A DNA stretch of 25,217 nucleotides from CAYRIY01 sp964424335 (GTDB lineage: Bacteria > Bacillota > Limnochordia > DTU080 > RSA5). The stretch lies in the NCBI GenBank assembly GCA_964424335.1, contig CAYRIY010000053.1, positions 1 to 25,217 of the forward strand, in the 5' to 3' direction. The notes under the pieces are model-generated. The model had not been told where the DNA came from. It ran no database searches and was given only the letters and a program-made list of their open reading frames with translations. The position numbers and the translations under genes were made by a program. Positions 1 through 6,337 of the stretch are shown piece by piece. Numbering within the stretch: the stretch's first letter is position 1; each line of letters starts with the position of its first letter.

Positions 1-60
1 ATAACGGATAGGATGCGCAAATGGCGCGGGACACATCTTGAGTCCCTGCAGGCTTCTGAG

Positions 61-95
61 TGGAAAATAAAAGAGGCCCTCCGTTTGGAAGGCCT
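61..95 (-). terminator. Rho-independent terminator of the tRNA cluster
   Basis: On the minus strand a 9-bp stem (74-82 pairing with 87-95, loop 83-86) is followed at once by a T-rich tail (CTTTTATTTT) running to about 61. The stem starts on the last base of the CCA end of tRNA-Phe, so transcription of the cluster stops directly after the last tRNA. One pair in the stem is G-U, the rest are Watson-Crick. Confidence 0.85.
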
Positions 96-170
96 GGTGG
101 ACAGGGGCGGAATCGAACCGCCGACACCGGGATTTTCAGTCCCGTGCTCTACCGACTGAGCTACCTGTCC
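95..170 (-). tRNA. tRNA-Phe (anticodon GAA)
   Basis: A 76-nt minus-strand tRNA with encoded CCA. The acceptor stem pairs GGACAGG at 164-170 with CCTGTCC at 99-105; the anticodon loop reads CTGAAAA, giving GAA, and the T-loop TTCGATTC and D-arm are normal. It is last in the Val-Asp-Phe series. Only 65 nt separate it from tRNA-Asp, and that spacer holds a hairpin (209-234) plus a weak promoter-like pair (TTGGTC, 18 nt, TACATA), so it may be served by read-through from upstream, by its own weak promoter, or both. Confidence 0.97.
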
Positions 171-208
171 GCAAACTGCTCGCTGCTTATGTAATGTCTG
201 AGGATAAA

Positions 209-234
209 GGGGACCAACCCGATGGCTGGTCCCC
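209..234 (-). terminator. Hairpin after tRNA-Asp, possible weak terminator
   Basis: A perfect 8-bp inverted repeat (GGGGACCA at 209-216, TGGTCCCC at 227-234) begins one base after the CCA end of tRNA-Asp on the minus strand. It is followed only by TTTATCC, a poor U-tract, so termination is probably partial. This fits a leaky terminator between tRNA-Asp and tRNA-Phe or a processing signal. Confidence 0.45.
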
Positions 235-235
235 G

Positions 236-312
236 TGGCGGAACCGACGGGACTCGAACCCGCGATCTCCGGCGTGACAGGCCGGCGTGTTAACCAACTA
301 CACCACGGCTCC
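236..312 (-). tRNA. tRNA-Asp (anticodon GTC)
   Basis: A 77-nt minus-strand tRNA with encoded CCA. The acceptor arm pairs GGAGCCG (306-312) with CGGTTCC (one G-U), with discriminator G as usual for Asp. The anticodon loop is CTGTCAC, giving GTC. The T-arm carries GTTCGAGTC. A promoter lies 18 nt upstream of its 5' end. Confidence 0.97.
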
Positions 313-329
313 AGATGCTCGCAGAGCGT

Positions 330-359
330 ATCTTACCACAGGGCGAAAAGGCGTGTCAA
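330..359 (-). promoter_or_regulatory. Sigma-A promoter of tRNA-Asp
   Basis: Minus-strand TTGACA (354-359) and TAAGAT (330-335) are separated by 18 nt. The -10 box lies 18 nt upstream of the tRNA-Asp 5' end, leaving a short leader. This gives tRNA-Asp a promoter separate from that of tRNA-Val. Confidence 0.75.
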
Positions 360-423
360 GCACTCCTTTTACCCCAAAAGCAAGGTTTTTTATACAACCG
401 GCGCTTGCTGCTTTGCGAGCGCA

Positions 424-500
424 TGGTGGAGGGTACTGGACTCGAACCAGTGGCCTCATGCTTGTAAGGCACGCGCTCTAACCAACTGAGCTAACCCTCC
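424..500 (-). tRNA. tRNA-Val (anticodon TAC)
   Basis: A 77-nt minus-strand tRNA with encoded CCA. The acceptor arm pairs GGAGGGT with ACCCTCC, the anticodon loop reads CTTACAA (TAC, Val), and the T-arm has GTTCGAGTC. It is the first tRNA of the cluster, and a near-consensus promoter sits just upstream. Confidence 0.97.
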
Positions 501-518
501 GAAGCCAGAACACAGACG

Positions 519-547
519 ATTATATCTCACCTTTCTCTCGAGGTCAA
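519..547 (-). promoter_or_regulatory. Sigma-A promoter of tRNA-Val
   Basis: Minus-strand TTGACC (542-547) and a perfect TATAAT (519-524) are separated by exactly 17 nt, 18 nt before the tRNA-Val 5' end. It is the best-matching sigma-A promoter seen in the window and is divergent from ku. Confidence 0.88.
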
Positions 548-627
548 TCGATGTAAACAGGCCGATCAAGCAATTCCCCTTAACTCCTTGGGCAAAATGA
601 ACCGGAACACAACTTAGGGGGACGGCC

Positions 628-1482
628 ATGCGAAGCATATGGAAAGGCTCAATCAGCTTCGGCCTCGTCAATATTCCAGTTAAGCTCTACACCGCGACGG
701 AGGATAAAGACGTCAAATTCAACTCGCTCCACAAGGTGTGCGGCACCCAGATCCGATACCGCAAACACTGCCCATCGTGCGATCGTGAGGTCGCCCAAGA
801 CGAGATCGTACGCGGTTTTCCATATGAAAAGGGTTACTTCGTCACCATCGAGGAGGAAGATCTCGAAGCAATACCGGTGAAGACGACTCGACAGGTGGAG
901 ATCGTCGACTTTGTCGATTTGCCCGAGATCGACCCGATTTATTTCCAGAAAAGCTATTACCTCGAACCCGACACCGGTGCAGAAAAGCCCTATGCCCTCC
1001 TTCGCCGAGCCATGCAGGAGACCAACAAGGTGGCCGTCGCCAAGGTTGCAATTCGGCACAAGGAGAGCCTTGCGTGCGTGCGGGTGTTCGAACGAGCGCT
1101 CGTCATGGAAACCATGCACTATCCTGACGAGATCCGGGGCACCGAGAAACTATCAGGCATCGAAAACGAAATCGAGCTCAGCGAGCGCGAGATGGACATG
1201 GCAATCAAGCTCGTGGACAACCTGTCTGAACCCTTCAACCCGGAAAAATACGAGGATGCGTACCGCAAGGAGCTCCTCGACCTGATTCAGCGCAAAATCC
1301 AAGGGCAACCCGAAGCCGAGCGGGCACCCGCCCCTGGCGTTGGCAAGGTGATCGATCTCATGGAAGCGCTCGAAGCTTCGCTCCGGGCCACGTCGCCCGA
1401 GCCCCAAAGGCGCCGCGAGATCAAGACCACCCGAAAAGAGGCGGAAAAAGCGAAATCGAAACGGAAGACGGGAGCCTCGTGA
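628..1482 (+). CDS. ku: Ku DNA end-binding protein (NHEJ)
   Basis: Bacterial Ku, 284 aa, usual length for the family. It forms a homodimeric ring that threads onto double-strand breaks and recruits LigD for non-homologous end joining. The N-terminus MRSIWKGSISFGLVNIPVKL is the family signature, followed by the Ku beta-barrel core; a CxxC pair (CPSC, about residue 50) is also present. The C-terminal tail of about 35 residues is Lys/Arg-rich, as in other bacterial Ku proteins where it contacts DNA and LigD. The ATG is preceded by GGGGGA at good distance. Its stop overlaps the GTG of the ligase gene (GTGA), so the two are translationally coupled. I saw no clear sigma-A or sigma-G promoter upstream; the 500-627 gap holds the divergent tRNA promoter. 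Confidence 0.96.
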   Translation: MRSIWKGSISFGLVNIPVKLYTATEDKDVKFNSLHKVCGTQIRYRKHCPSCDREVAQDEIVRGFPYEKGYFVTIEEEDLEAIPVKTTRQVEIVDFVDLPEIDPIYFQKSYYLEPDTGAEKPYALLRRAMQETNKVAVAKVAIRHKESLACVRVFERALVMETMHYPDEIRGTEKLSGIENEIELSEREMDMAIKLVDNLSEPFNPEKYEDAYRKELLDLIQRKIQGQPEAERAPAPGVGKVIDLMEALEASLRATSPEPQRRREIKTTRKEAEKAKSKRKTGAS

Positions 1483-2462
1483 GCGCCGTTCCCCAAAGGA
1501 TCGCTCCGATGCTGGCTACGCCGGGCGAGGCGTTCGACTCGCCCGACCACTTCTTCGAAGTGAAGTGGGATGGCATTCGGGCGCTGGCCTATAAGGACGG
1601 AGACTCCTTTTGGATGGAGACGCGCAACTTTAAACAGGCGCTCCCCCGTTTTCCCGAGCTTCGTGCGGTGAAGGACGCCATCAAATCGGATCGTGCTGTC
1701 ATCGACGGAGAGATCGTCGTATTTGGAGCAAGCGGTCTGCCTGATTTTGACGCGGCGCGGGCACGAAACGCCCAAAAAACGCCTTTGGCCATCGCAACGG
1801 CAAGCGCCTCGCGGCCCGCGGTGTACATCGCCTTTGACTGCTTGGTCCTGGACGGCAAGGAGATCATGCCCTTACCTTTTTCCAAGCGCCGGGACGCCCT
1901 CCTCGACACGGTGCGAAAATGTGATCGGACGATCGTGACCCACGGCAGTTTGGAACACGGGCGCGCTTACTTCGAGGCCTTAGCTGCTCAGGGCCTCGAA
2001 GGCATGGTCGCAAAGGCGCTAAAGAGCCCGTATATACCCGGAACACGATCGAAGGCCTGGATCAAGGTGCGTGACGTCAAGAGTGCCGACTGCGTCGTGG
2101 CCGGCTACTCCCCCAATGGCCGCGACCAAATCAAGAGCCTGATCGCCGGTTTGTACAACGACGCGGGCGACCTCCTCTACGTCGGTCACGTTGGCACGGG
2201 CTTTTCATCCCAAGAGCGCGTCGAGATCCGCAACGCTCTCGAGCGGATCCGAGTTTCAGAGTCGCCTCTTGACCAGTATCCTATAGCTTCGGGTCGGGAC
2301 GCCTTGTGGGTACGGCCTTGCCTTGTTTGTCGCATCGAATACCTAACGCTCACACAAAACGGGCATCTGAGGCATCCTACCTTCAAAGGGTTTCGAACCG
2401 ACAAGGATCCGGAGGAGTGCCTGTTGGCACACGAGCTCGGATCGCATTTGACACGCAAGTGA
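1479..2462 (+). CDS. ligD: LigD-type ATP-dependent DNA ligase, stand-alone
   Basis: ATP-dependent DNA ligase of the LigD ligase-domain type, 327 aa, sealing breaks held by Ku. Motif I is EVKWDGIRA with the adenylated lysine at residue 29. Further nucleotidyltransferase motifs are visible: DGEIVVF (motif III), EGMVAKAL (motif IV) and KAWIKVRD (motif V). The OB-fold part follows (GHVGTGFS, then PTFKGFRTDK). The GTG start overlaps the ku stop by 4 nt. In many bacteria, including Bacillus subtilis, ligase and polymerase domains are fused in one LigD; here the ligase ends naturally and the polymerase is a separate gene 40 nt downstream. No nuclease (phosphoesterase) domain is present. The gene symbol refers to the ligase domain only. 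Confidence 0.93.
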   Translation: MSAVPQRIAPMLATPGEAFDSPDHFFEVKWDGIRALAYKDGDSFWMETRNFKQALPRFPELRAVKDAIKSDRAVIDGEIVVFGASGLPDFDAARARNAQKTPLAIATASASRPAVYIAFDCLVLDGKEIMPLPFSKRRDALLDTVRKCDRTIVTHGSLEHGRAYFEALAAQGLEGMVAKALKSPYIPGTRSKAWIKVRDVKSADCVVAGYSPNGRDQIKSLIAGLYNDAGDLLYVGHVGTGFSSQERVEIRNALERIRVSESPLDQYPIASGRDALWVRPCLVCRIEYLTLTQNGHLRHPTFKGFRTDKDPEECLLAHELGSHLTRK

Positions 2463-2502
2463 GCAGCGACCGGAGTGAGACCTTACGCGGAAGGGGATGC
2501 AC

Positions 2503-3423
2503 ATGGCACGTACCGCCCAATTGGTAAAAGTCGAGGACAAGGAGATCGAGGTTTCAAACCTAGACAAGCTGCTTTGGCCCGATGAAAACGTGACAAAAGC
2601 CGACCTGATCCATTACGTCTTCATGGTCTCACACCTGCTCCTCCCCCACCTATGCGACCGTCCTCTCACGGTGACGCGCTATCCGGACGGCATCGACGGG
2701 GACTGGTTTTATCAGAAGGACTGCCCCGACTACGCCCCTGAATGGATTCGCGAGCGTACGTACCCCGTCGCTTCGAAAGAAGAGGACAAGGTAACTCGGT
2801 ACATCGTTCCCGGCGATGCGGCAACGCTTGTTTGGCTCGCGAACCAAGCAGCGATCGAGTTTCATCCCTGGATGTCTACGATCGATCAGCCCGAATTCCC
2901 CAACTATGCCGTAATCGACCTCGATCCGGCGGACGGCGCCGACCTAAACGATGCAAAGACCGTTGCGTCGCTGATCAAGGAGATCTTGGACCACTTCGGC
3001 CTCATGGGATACCCTAAACTCTCAGGGGCTACCGGAATCCACATCTACGTACCGCTTGAACCGAAATACACCTACAAAGTGACGAGTGCATTCGTCGGTC
3101 ATATCGGCGAAATCGTCGTGCGAACCATCCCGGAAACAGCGACGAACGAGCGTCTGGTCAAGAATCGGACCGGCAAGGTGTACGTCGACCACTTACAGAA
3201 CCTGCCGGGCAAAACAATCGTGGCGGCGTATGCCCCCCGGCCGCGCCCGGGCGCGCGCGTCTCCGTTCCCTTTGAATGGCGCGAGCTCGACTGGATTACG
3301 CCCGATCCGTTTACCATCAACAATCTCGACGCCGTGCTCGACCGGCCGCAGACCTTTCAAAAGATCTACAGGCGCCCGCAGACGATCGACCACCTCCTGC
3401 CCTCTTTTGCCGATAAGCTGTGA
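2503..3423 (+). CDS. ligD: LigD-type polymerase/primase, stand-alone
   Basis: LigD polymerase domain (archaeo-eukaryotic primase superfamily) as a separate 306-aa protein. It fills gaps and adds ribo- or deoxynucleotides at Ku-bound ends. Visible family features are LDKLLWP near the N-terminus, the GDWFYQKDCP strand, FHPWMST, the metal-binding pair Asp139 and Asp141 in VIDLDP, and the SGATGIHIYVPL segment. An ATG at 2497 is also in frame, but the ribosome binding site GGAAGGGG (2489-2496) abuts it; the ATG at 2503 has a 6-nt spacing and is preferred. It is third in the ku-ligase-polymerase operon. No terminator is visible after it. Confidence 0.93.
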   Translation: MARTAQLVKVEDKEIEVSNLDKLLWPDENVTKADLIHYVFMVSHLLLPHLCDRPLTVTRYPDGIDGDWFYQKDCPDYAPEWIRERTYPVASKEEDKVTRYIVPGDAATLVWLANQAAIEFHPWMSTIDQPEFPNYAVIDLDPADGADLNDAKTVASLIKEILDHFGLMGYPKLSGATGIHIYVPLEPKYTYKVTSAFVGHIGEIVVRTIPETATNERLVKNRTGKVYVDHLQNLPGKTIVAAYAPRPRPGARVSVPFEWRELDWITPDPFTINNLDAVLDRPQTFQKIYRRPQTIDHLLPSFADKL

Positions 3424-3521
3424 CGATCACATGCCTTCCGCATCAGCCGGATTTTAGGGGACATCGCCTACCGACCGCATGGACAAAGATAAGATGCCTC
3501 CCGTTACATACCCCCGAATAC

Positions 3522-3549
3522 GAGCCTGATCAGGTTCTGTAGCAGGCTC
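3522..3549. repeat. Inverted repeat in the SASP leader
   Basis: GAGCCTG (3522-3528) and CAGGCTC (3543-3549) form a 7-bp stem with a 14-nt loop. The loop side contributes to a competing perfect 10-bp palindrome, CCTGATCAGG at 3525-3534. It lies directly upstream of the SASP ribosome binding site. No T-tract follows, so it is not an ordinary terminator of the ligase/polymerase operon. The function is unknown. Confidence 0.4.
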
Positions 3550-3577
3550 ACGGGGTATGGAAAGGAGCATGTCGAAA

Positions 3578-3829
3578 ATGCCCCAAAATGACGAGCACGT
3601 CGAACGTGGCGGTGACGACGCGCTGGATCGGTTTAAATGGGAGGTAGCGGAGGAGCTAGGGCTCGCCGCTCGAGTGCGGCAGGTCGGATGGGAGAACATG
3701 ACGACACGGGAAGCCGGCAAAGTCGGCGGACAGATGGTAAAACGGATGATCGAGGCCGCTGAACAGAGCCTTAGAGCGCACCACGCCGGAGATCCGCGGC
3801 CGTTCGACTCCGACCTGGGCATGCAGTAA
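3578..3829 (+). CDS. Alpha/beta-type small acid-soluble spore protein, SspF-like
   Basis: Small acid-soluble spore protein of the alpha/beta type, 83 aa. These proteins coat DNA in the dormant spore and protect it from UV and heat; they are degraded by the GPR protease at germination. Two conserved blocks are visible: FKWEVAEELGL, and the segment GWENMTTREAGK followed by VGGQMVKRMIEAAEQ. The Gly-Trp before the second block recalls SspF of Bacillus more than SspA/SspB. A charged N-terminal arm and a Pro/Asp-rich tail extend the core. In-frame ATGs lie at 3557, 3569 and 3578; AAAGGAG (3561-3567) suits 3578 best (10-nt spacing) and is too close to 3569. A strong hairpin follows the stop. It marks the organism as a spore former. 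No confident sigma-G promoter could be picked out. Confidence 0.87.
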   Translation: MPQNDEHVERGGDDALDRFKWEVAEELGLAARVRQVGWENMTTREAGKVGGQMVKRMIEAAEQSLRAHHAGDPRPFDSDLGMQ

Positions 3830-3837
3830 CCGCGGGC

Positions 3838-3870
3838 AGCCGGAGGGCAATCTGCCCTCCGGCTCCTTGC
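3838..3870 (+). terminator. Terminator hairpin after the SASP gene
   Basis: A perfect 12-bp stem (3838-3849 with 3853-3864) closes on a 3-nt loop, 8 nt after the SASP stop codon. The downstream tract (CCTTGCGTTG) is only weakly T-rich. The very stable stem and position still favour transcription termination between the SASP gene and the lar genes. Confidence 0.65.
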
Positions 3871-3913
3871 GTTGCGCGAGCTGGTGGAGGTATCCCAAGA
3901 GGCCAACACGAAT

Positions 3914-3937
3914 GTGCTCACCAAGAAGGGTGAGCGC
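3914..3937 (+). promoter_or_regulatory. Hairpin sequestering the larC ribosome binding site
   Basis: GTGCTCACC (3914-3922) can pair with GGTGAGCGC (3929-3937) over 9 bp (one G-U), with loop AAGAAG (3923-3928). The 3' arm contains the GGTGAG Shine-Dalgarno region and its last base touches the ATG of larC at 3938. If it forms in the mRNA, translation of larC would be reduced until the stem opens. Whether a ligand, protein or temperature opens it cannot be told from sequence. Confidence 0.5.
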
Positions 3938-5532
3938 ATGCGAAAACTTCACATTGATTGTCCCTCCGGCATCGCCGGCGATATGTTTTTGGCTTCCCTG
4001 ATCGACCTGGGCGCGCCGCTCGAAGATATACGCCAGGGCCTTGCAGGACTCGGTTTGACCGAGCCTTGGTCGATCCGAACGGAACGTGTCCAAAAGCAGG
4101 GAATTTCCGGCCTGCAACTCGTGGTCGAGGTAAACGGCAAGGTTGCCGACCTTCCGGATCCCCAATGCGACCACCACCATAGTCACGGCGACGACGACCA
4201 CCATGGCGATCACGGGGAACATCATCATCACCACCAGCGTCATCACGATCACGGCCATGAGCATGAGCACGATCACGCTCACGACCACGATCACGCTCAT
4301 ACGCACAGCCACGATCATGAGCACGANNNNNNNNNNNNNNNNNNNNNNNNNNNNNNNNNNNNNNNNNNNNNNNNNNNNNNNNNNNNNNNNNNNNNNNNNN
4401 NNNNNNNNNNNNNNNNNNNNNNNNNNATCACGCTCACGACCACGATCACGCTCATACGCACAGCCACGATCATGAGCACGACCACGACCACAGCCACGAC
4501 CGTGACCATGACCATGTGCACGACCACCCCCACAGGCCGTACAGAGCGATCAAGACCATGCTCGAACAGGCCGACCTCCCCGAACGAGCGCGGTCAAGGG
4601 CGCTAAAAGTCTTCGCGCGGCTTGCCGAGGCCGAAGGCGCCGTCCACGGCGTCGATCCCGAGGACGTGCACTTTCACGAGGTAGGTTCGACCGACGCGAT
4701 CATCGATATCGTAGGCGCCTGCCTTGCCCTCGAGTTGTTGGGCGTCGAGACGATCACCGCTTCCCCCCTGCATGTGGGGCGCGGTTTTGTGCGCGCCGCA
4801 CACGGCCGCATGCCGGTGCCGGCTCCCGCCACACTCCTCCTGTTGCAAGGGCTCGAAGCGTACCAGACCGACGTCACAGGCGAACTGGTCACGCCCACGG
4901 GCGCCGCCATCGTCGCGGCCCTCGCCGAATCGGTCGGCCCCATGTCCGCCATGAGCATCGATCGGATCGGCTGTGGCGCGGGACGCATGAACTTGCCGAT
5001 TCCAAACATCGTCCGATCGATCCTCTCGCACCCGGTCTCCCCGCCCTCAAACGAGGCTTCCGTTCATGAGTGGAACGTCGCAGCGGATGAGGTCCTCGAG
5101 CTCGAGACCAACATTGACGACCTTTCGCCAGAGGTGTTTCCCGTCGTCTTCGACGGACTGATTTCAGCCGGCGCCAAGGACGTCTGGCTCGTACCCGCCA
5201 CCATGAAAAAAGGTAGGCCGGGATGGACGCTTCACGTGCTGTGCGCCCCGGAAAGCGAGCGCCGCATTGCGGAAATCGTCTTTCGGGAAACGACGACACT
5301 CGGGATCCGAGTTCGCCCAGCGCGGCGCTGGACGCTCGAACGCGAATGGGTTACGGTAGATACGAGGGGTGGACCGGTCAAAGTCAAAGTCGGCAAGTTA
5401 GGCAACACGATCACAAATCTCGCACCGGAGTTTGAAGATTGCCGTAGAGCTGCGACGGCGAGCGGCCTCCCTTTGAAAGCGTTGATGGACTGCGCGCGGG
5501 AAACCGCTCGAAAGGAATTGAATATACCGTAA
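3938..5532 (+). CDS. larC: LarC, nickel insertion protein (interrupted by an assembly gap)
   Basis: LarC is the CTP-dependent cyclometallase that inserts nickel into the pincer nucleotide cofactor of lactate racemase-type enzymes. The N-terminal block HIDCPSGIAGDMFLASLIDLG is diagnostic. Later blocks include FHEVGSTDAIIDIVG, HGRMPVPAPAT and ETNIDDLSPE. Between them lies a His/Asp-rich linker, presumably nickel-binding. A run of 100 N (4327-4426) interrupts this linker, and the frame differs on its two sides. The 55 bases on each side of the N run are identical; removing the N run and one copy restores a single frame of 479 aa, in which residues 79-147 contain 35 histidines. The coding sequence is therefore probably intact, though the true number of repeat units is unknown. 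The ATG follows GGGTGAG, which sits in a hairpin. The TAA overlaps the larB ATG (TAATG). Confidence 0.93.
4272..4326 (+). repeat. 55-bp direct repeat, left copy, abutting the gap
   Basis: This 55-bp His/Asp-codon sequence is identical, base for base, to 4427-4481 and runs exactly to the first N. Within it, shorter imperfect units of about 18 bp recur (ATCACGCTCA). The match length and position are what two contig ends sharing an assembly k-mer overlap would give. Confidence 0.95.
4327..4426. other. Assembly gap of exactly 100 N inside larC
   Basis: Exactly 100 unknown bases, a conventional scaffold placeholder rather than a measured length. It lies in the low-complexity His-rich part of larC and shifts the reading frame artificially. 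Confidence 0.99.
4427..4481 (+). repeat. 55-bp direct repeat, right copy, abutting the gap
   Basis: Identical to 4272-4326 and starting on the first base after the N run. Joining 4326 directly to 4482 keeps the larC frame open, because the removed 155 nt change the phase exactly as needed. Confidence 0.95.
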
Positions 5533-6308
5533 TGGGCGATGCAGACCTCCGCCGGGTGTTAGAGCGCGTCAAAGACGGTTCGATGACCGTCGACGAGGCT
5601 TCGGTCGTGCTTGGGAATTGGCCGTACCTCGACACGGGCAGCGCAAAGCTCGACCTGCATAGAAAGGCGCGCCGAGGCCTGCCCGAAGTCGTCTATTGCC
5701 GCTCCAAGCGACCCGAGCAAGTTGCCGAAATCTTCGCGGCCATCGCAGGGGCGGGGCAGCCGGTACTCGGCACAAAAGCCGACGAGGCTCACGCAAAAGC
5801 GGTGCGGGCGGTCCTCCCCGACGCTCACTACGAGCCCATAGGACGCTTGCTCTCCTGGCGCCCGCCGGGGTACGCGCCTAATGCACCGACGTCGACCCCG
5901 ATCGCGGTCGTTTCCGCCGGCTCCAGCGACGAACCGATCGTGCGCGAGGCCGCGGGCACACTTGAGGCCTTGGGCCACACCGCCCTTGTCGTGCGTGACG
6001 CCGGGGTGGCGGGACTACAGCGCATTTTGAACCACATCGACCTGCTCGAGGAAGCGCTCATCGCCATCGTCGTCGCCGGAATGGACGGAGCGCTGCCGAG
6101 CGTCGTCGCCGGGTTGATCTCGACGCCGGTGATCGCCGTTCCGACGAGCGTCGGCTATGGAGCGAGCTTTGAAGGGCTTTCAGCGCTCCTTGCCATGCTG
6201 AACAGTTGTGCTGGTGGCGTAACCGTGGTCAACATCGACAACGGCTTTGGAGCAGCGTACGCAGCAGCGCTCATTGCGCAAAAACTTGAAAAGCGCGGCA
6301 GGGAATAG
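5532..6308 (+). CDS. larB: LarB, pyridinium-3,5-biscarboxylic acid mononucleotide synthase
   Basis: LarB carries out the first step of nickel-pincer cofactor synthesis: carboxylation of the pyridinium ring of nicotinic acid adenine dinucleotide and hydrolysis of its phosphoanhydride, giving the biscarboxylated mononucleotide and AMP. Its C-terminal half is PurE-like (AIR carboxylase fold). Seen here are the N-terminal VKDGSMTVDEA helix, VVSAGSSDEPIVREAAGTL opening the PurE-like domain, and the conserved LNSCAGGVTVVNIDNGFGA near the end with Cys226, matching the cysteine known to form a substrate adduct in LarB. At 258 aa it has the usual length. The ATG overlaps the larC stop (TAATG), so the two are coupled. 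Confidence 0.95.
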   Translation: MGDADLRRVLERVKDGSMTVDEASVVLGNWPYLDTGSAKLDLHRKARRGLPEVVYCRSKRPEQVAEIFAAIAGAGQPVLGTKADEAHAKAVRAVLPDAHYEPIGRLLSWRPPGYAPNAPTSTPIAVVSAGSSDEPIVREAAGTLEALGHTALVVRDAGVAGLQRILNHIDLLEEALIAIVVAGMDGALPSVVAGLISTPVIAVPTSVGYGASFEGLSALLAMLNSCAGGVTVVNIDNGFGAAYAAALIAQKLEKRGRE

Positions 6309-6337
6309 CTTTTCAAAATCGGTAGGTGACGTTTGAA

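Noticed and set aside
235..489. Plus-strand frame of 84 codons across the tRNA region
   Set aside because: It is the complement of tRNA-Asp and tRNA-Val. Its N-terminus (MAEPTGLEPAISGV) is a well-known false protein produced by translating tRNA genes backwards.
3656..4324. Minus-strand frame with a Met/Val-rich, apparently membrane-spanning N-terminus
   Set aside because: It is the antisense of the His/Asp codons of larC; GTG/ATG repeats opposite CAC/CAT give artificial hydrophobicity.
4166..4540. Possible CRISPR or minisatellite array in the repetitive CAC/GAC tract
   Set aside because: There are no equal-length spacers; the repeats are in-frame His/Asp codons inside larC.
3938..5532. Programmed ribosomal frameshift in larC, as reported for Lactobacillus plantarum larC1/larC2
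   Set aside because: The phase change falls across an arbitrary 100-N gap, and collapsing the 55-bp overlap restores one frame. No frameshift signal is needed to explain the data.
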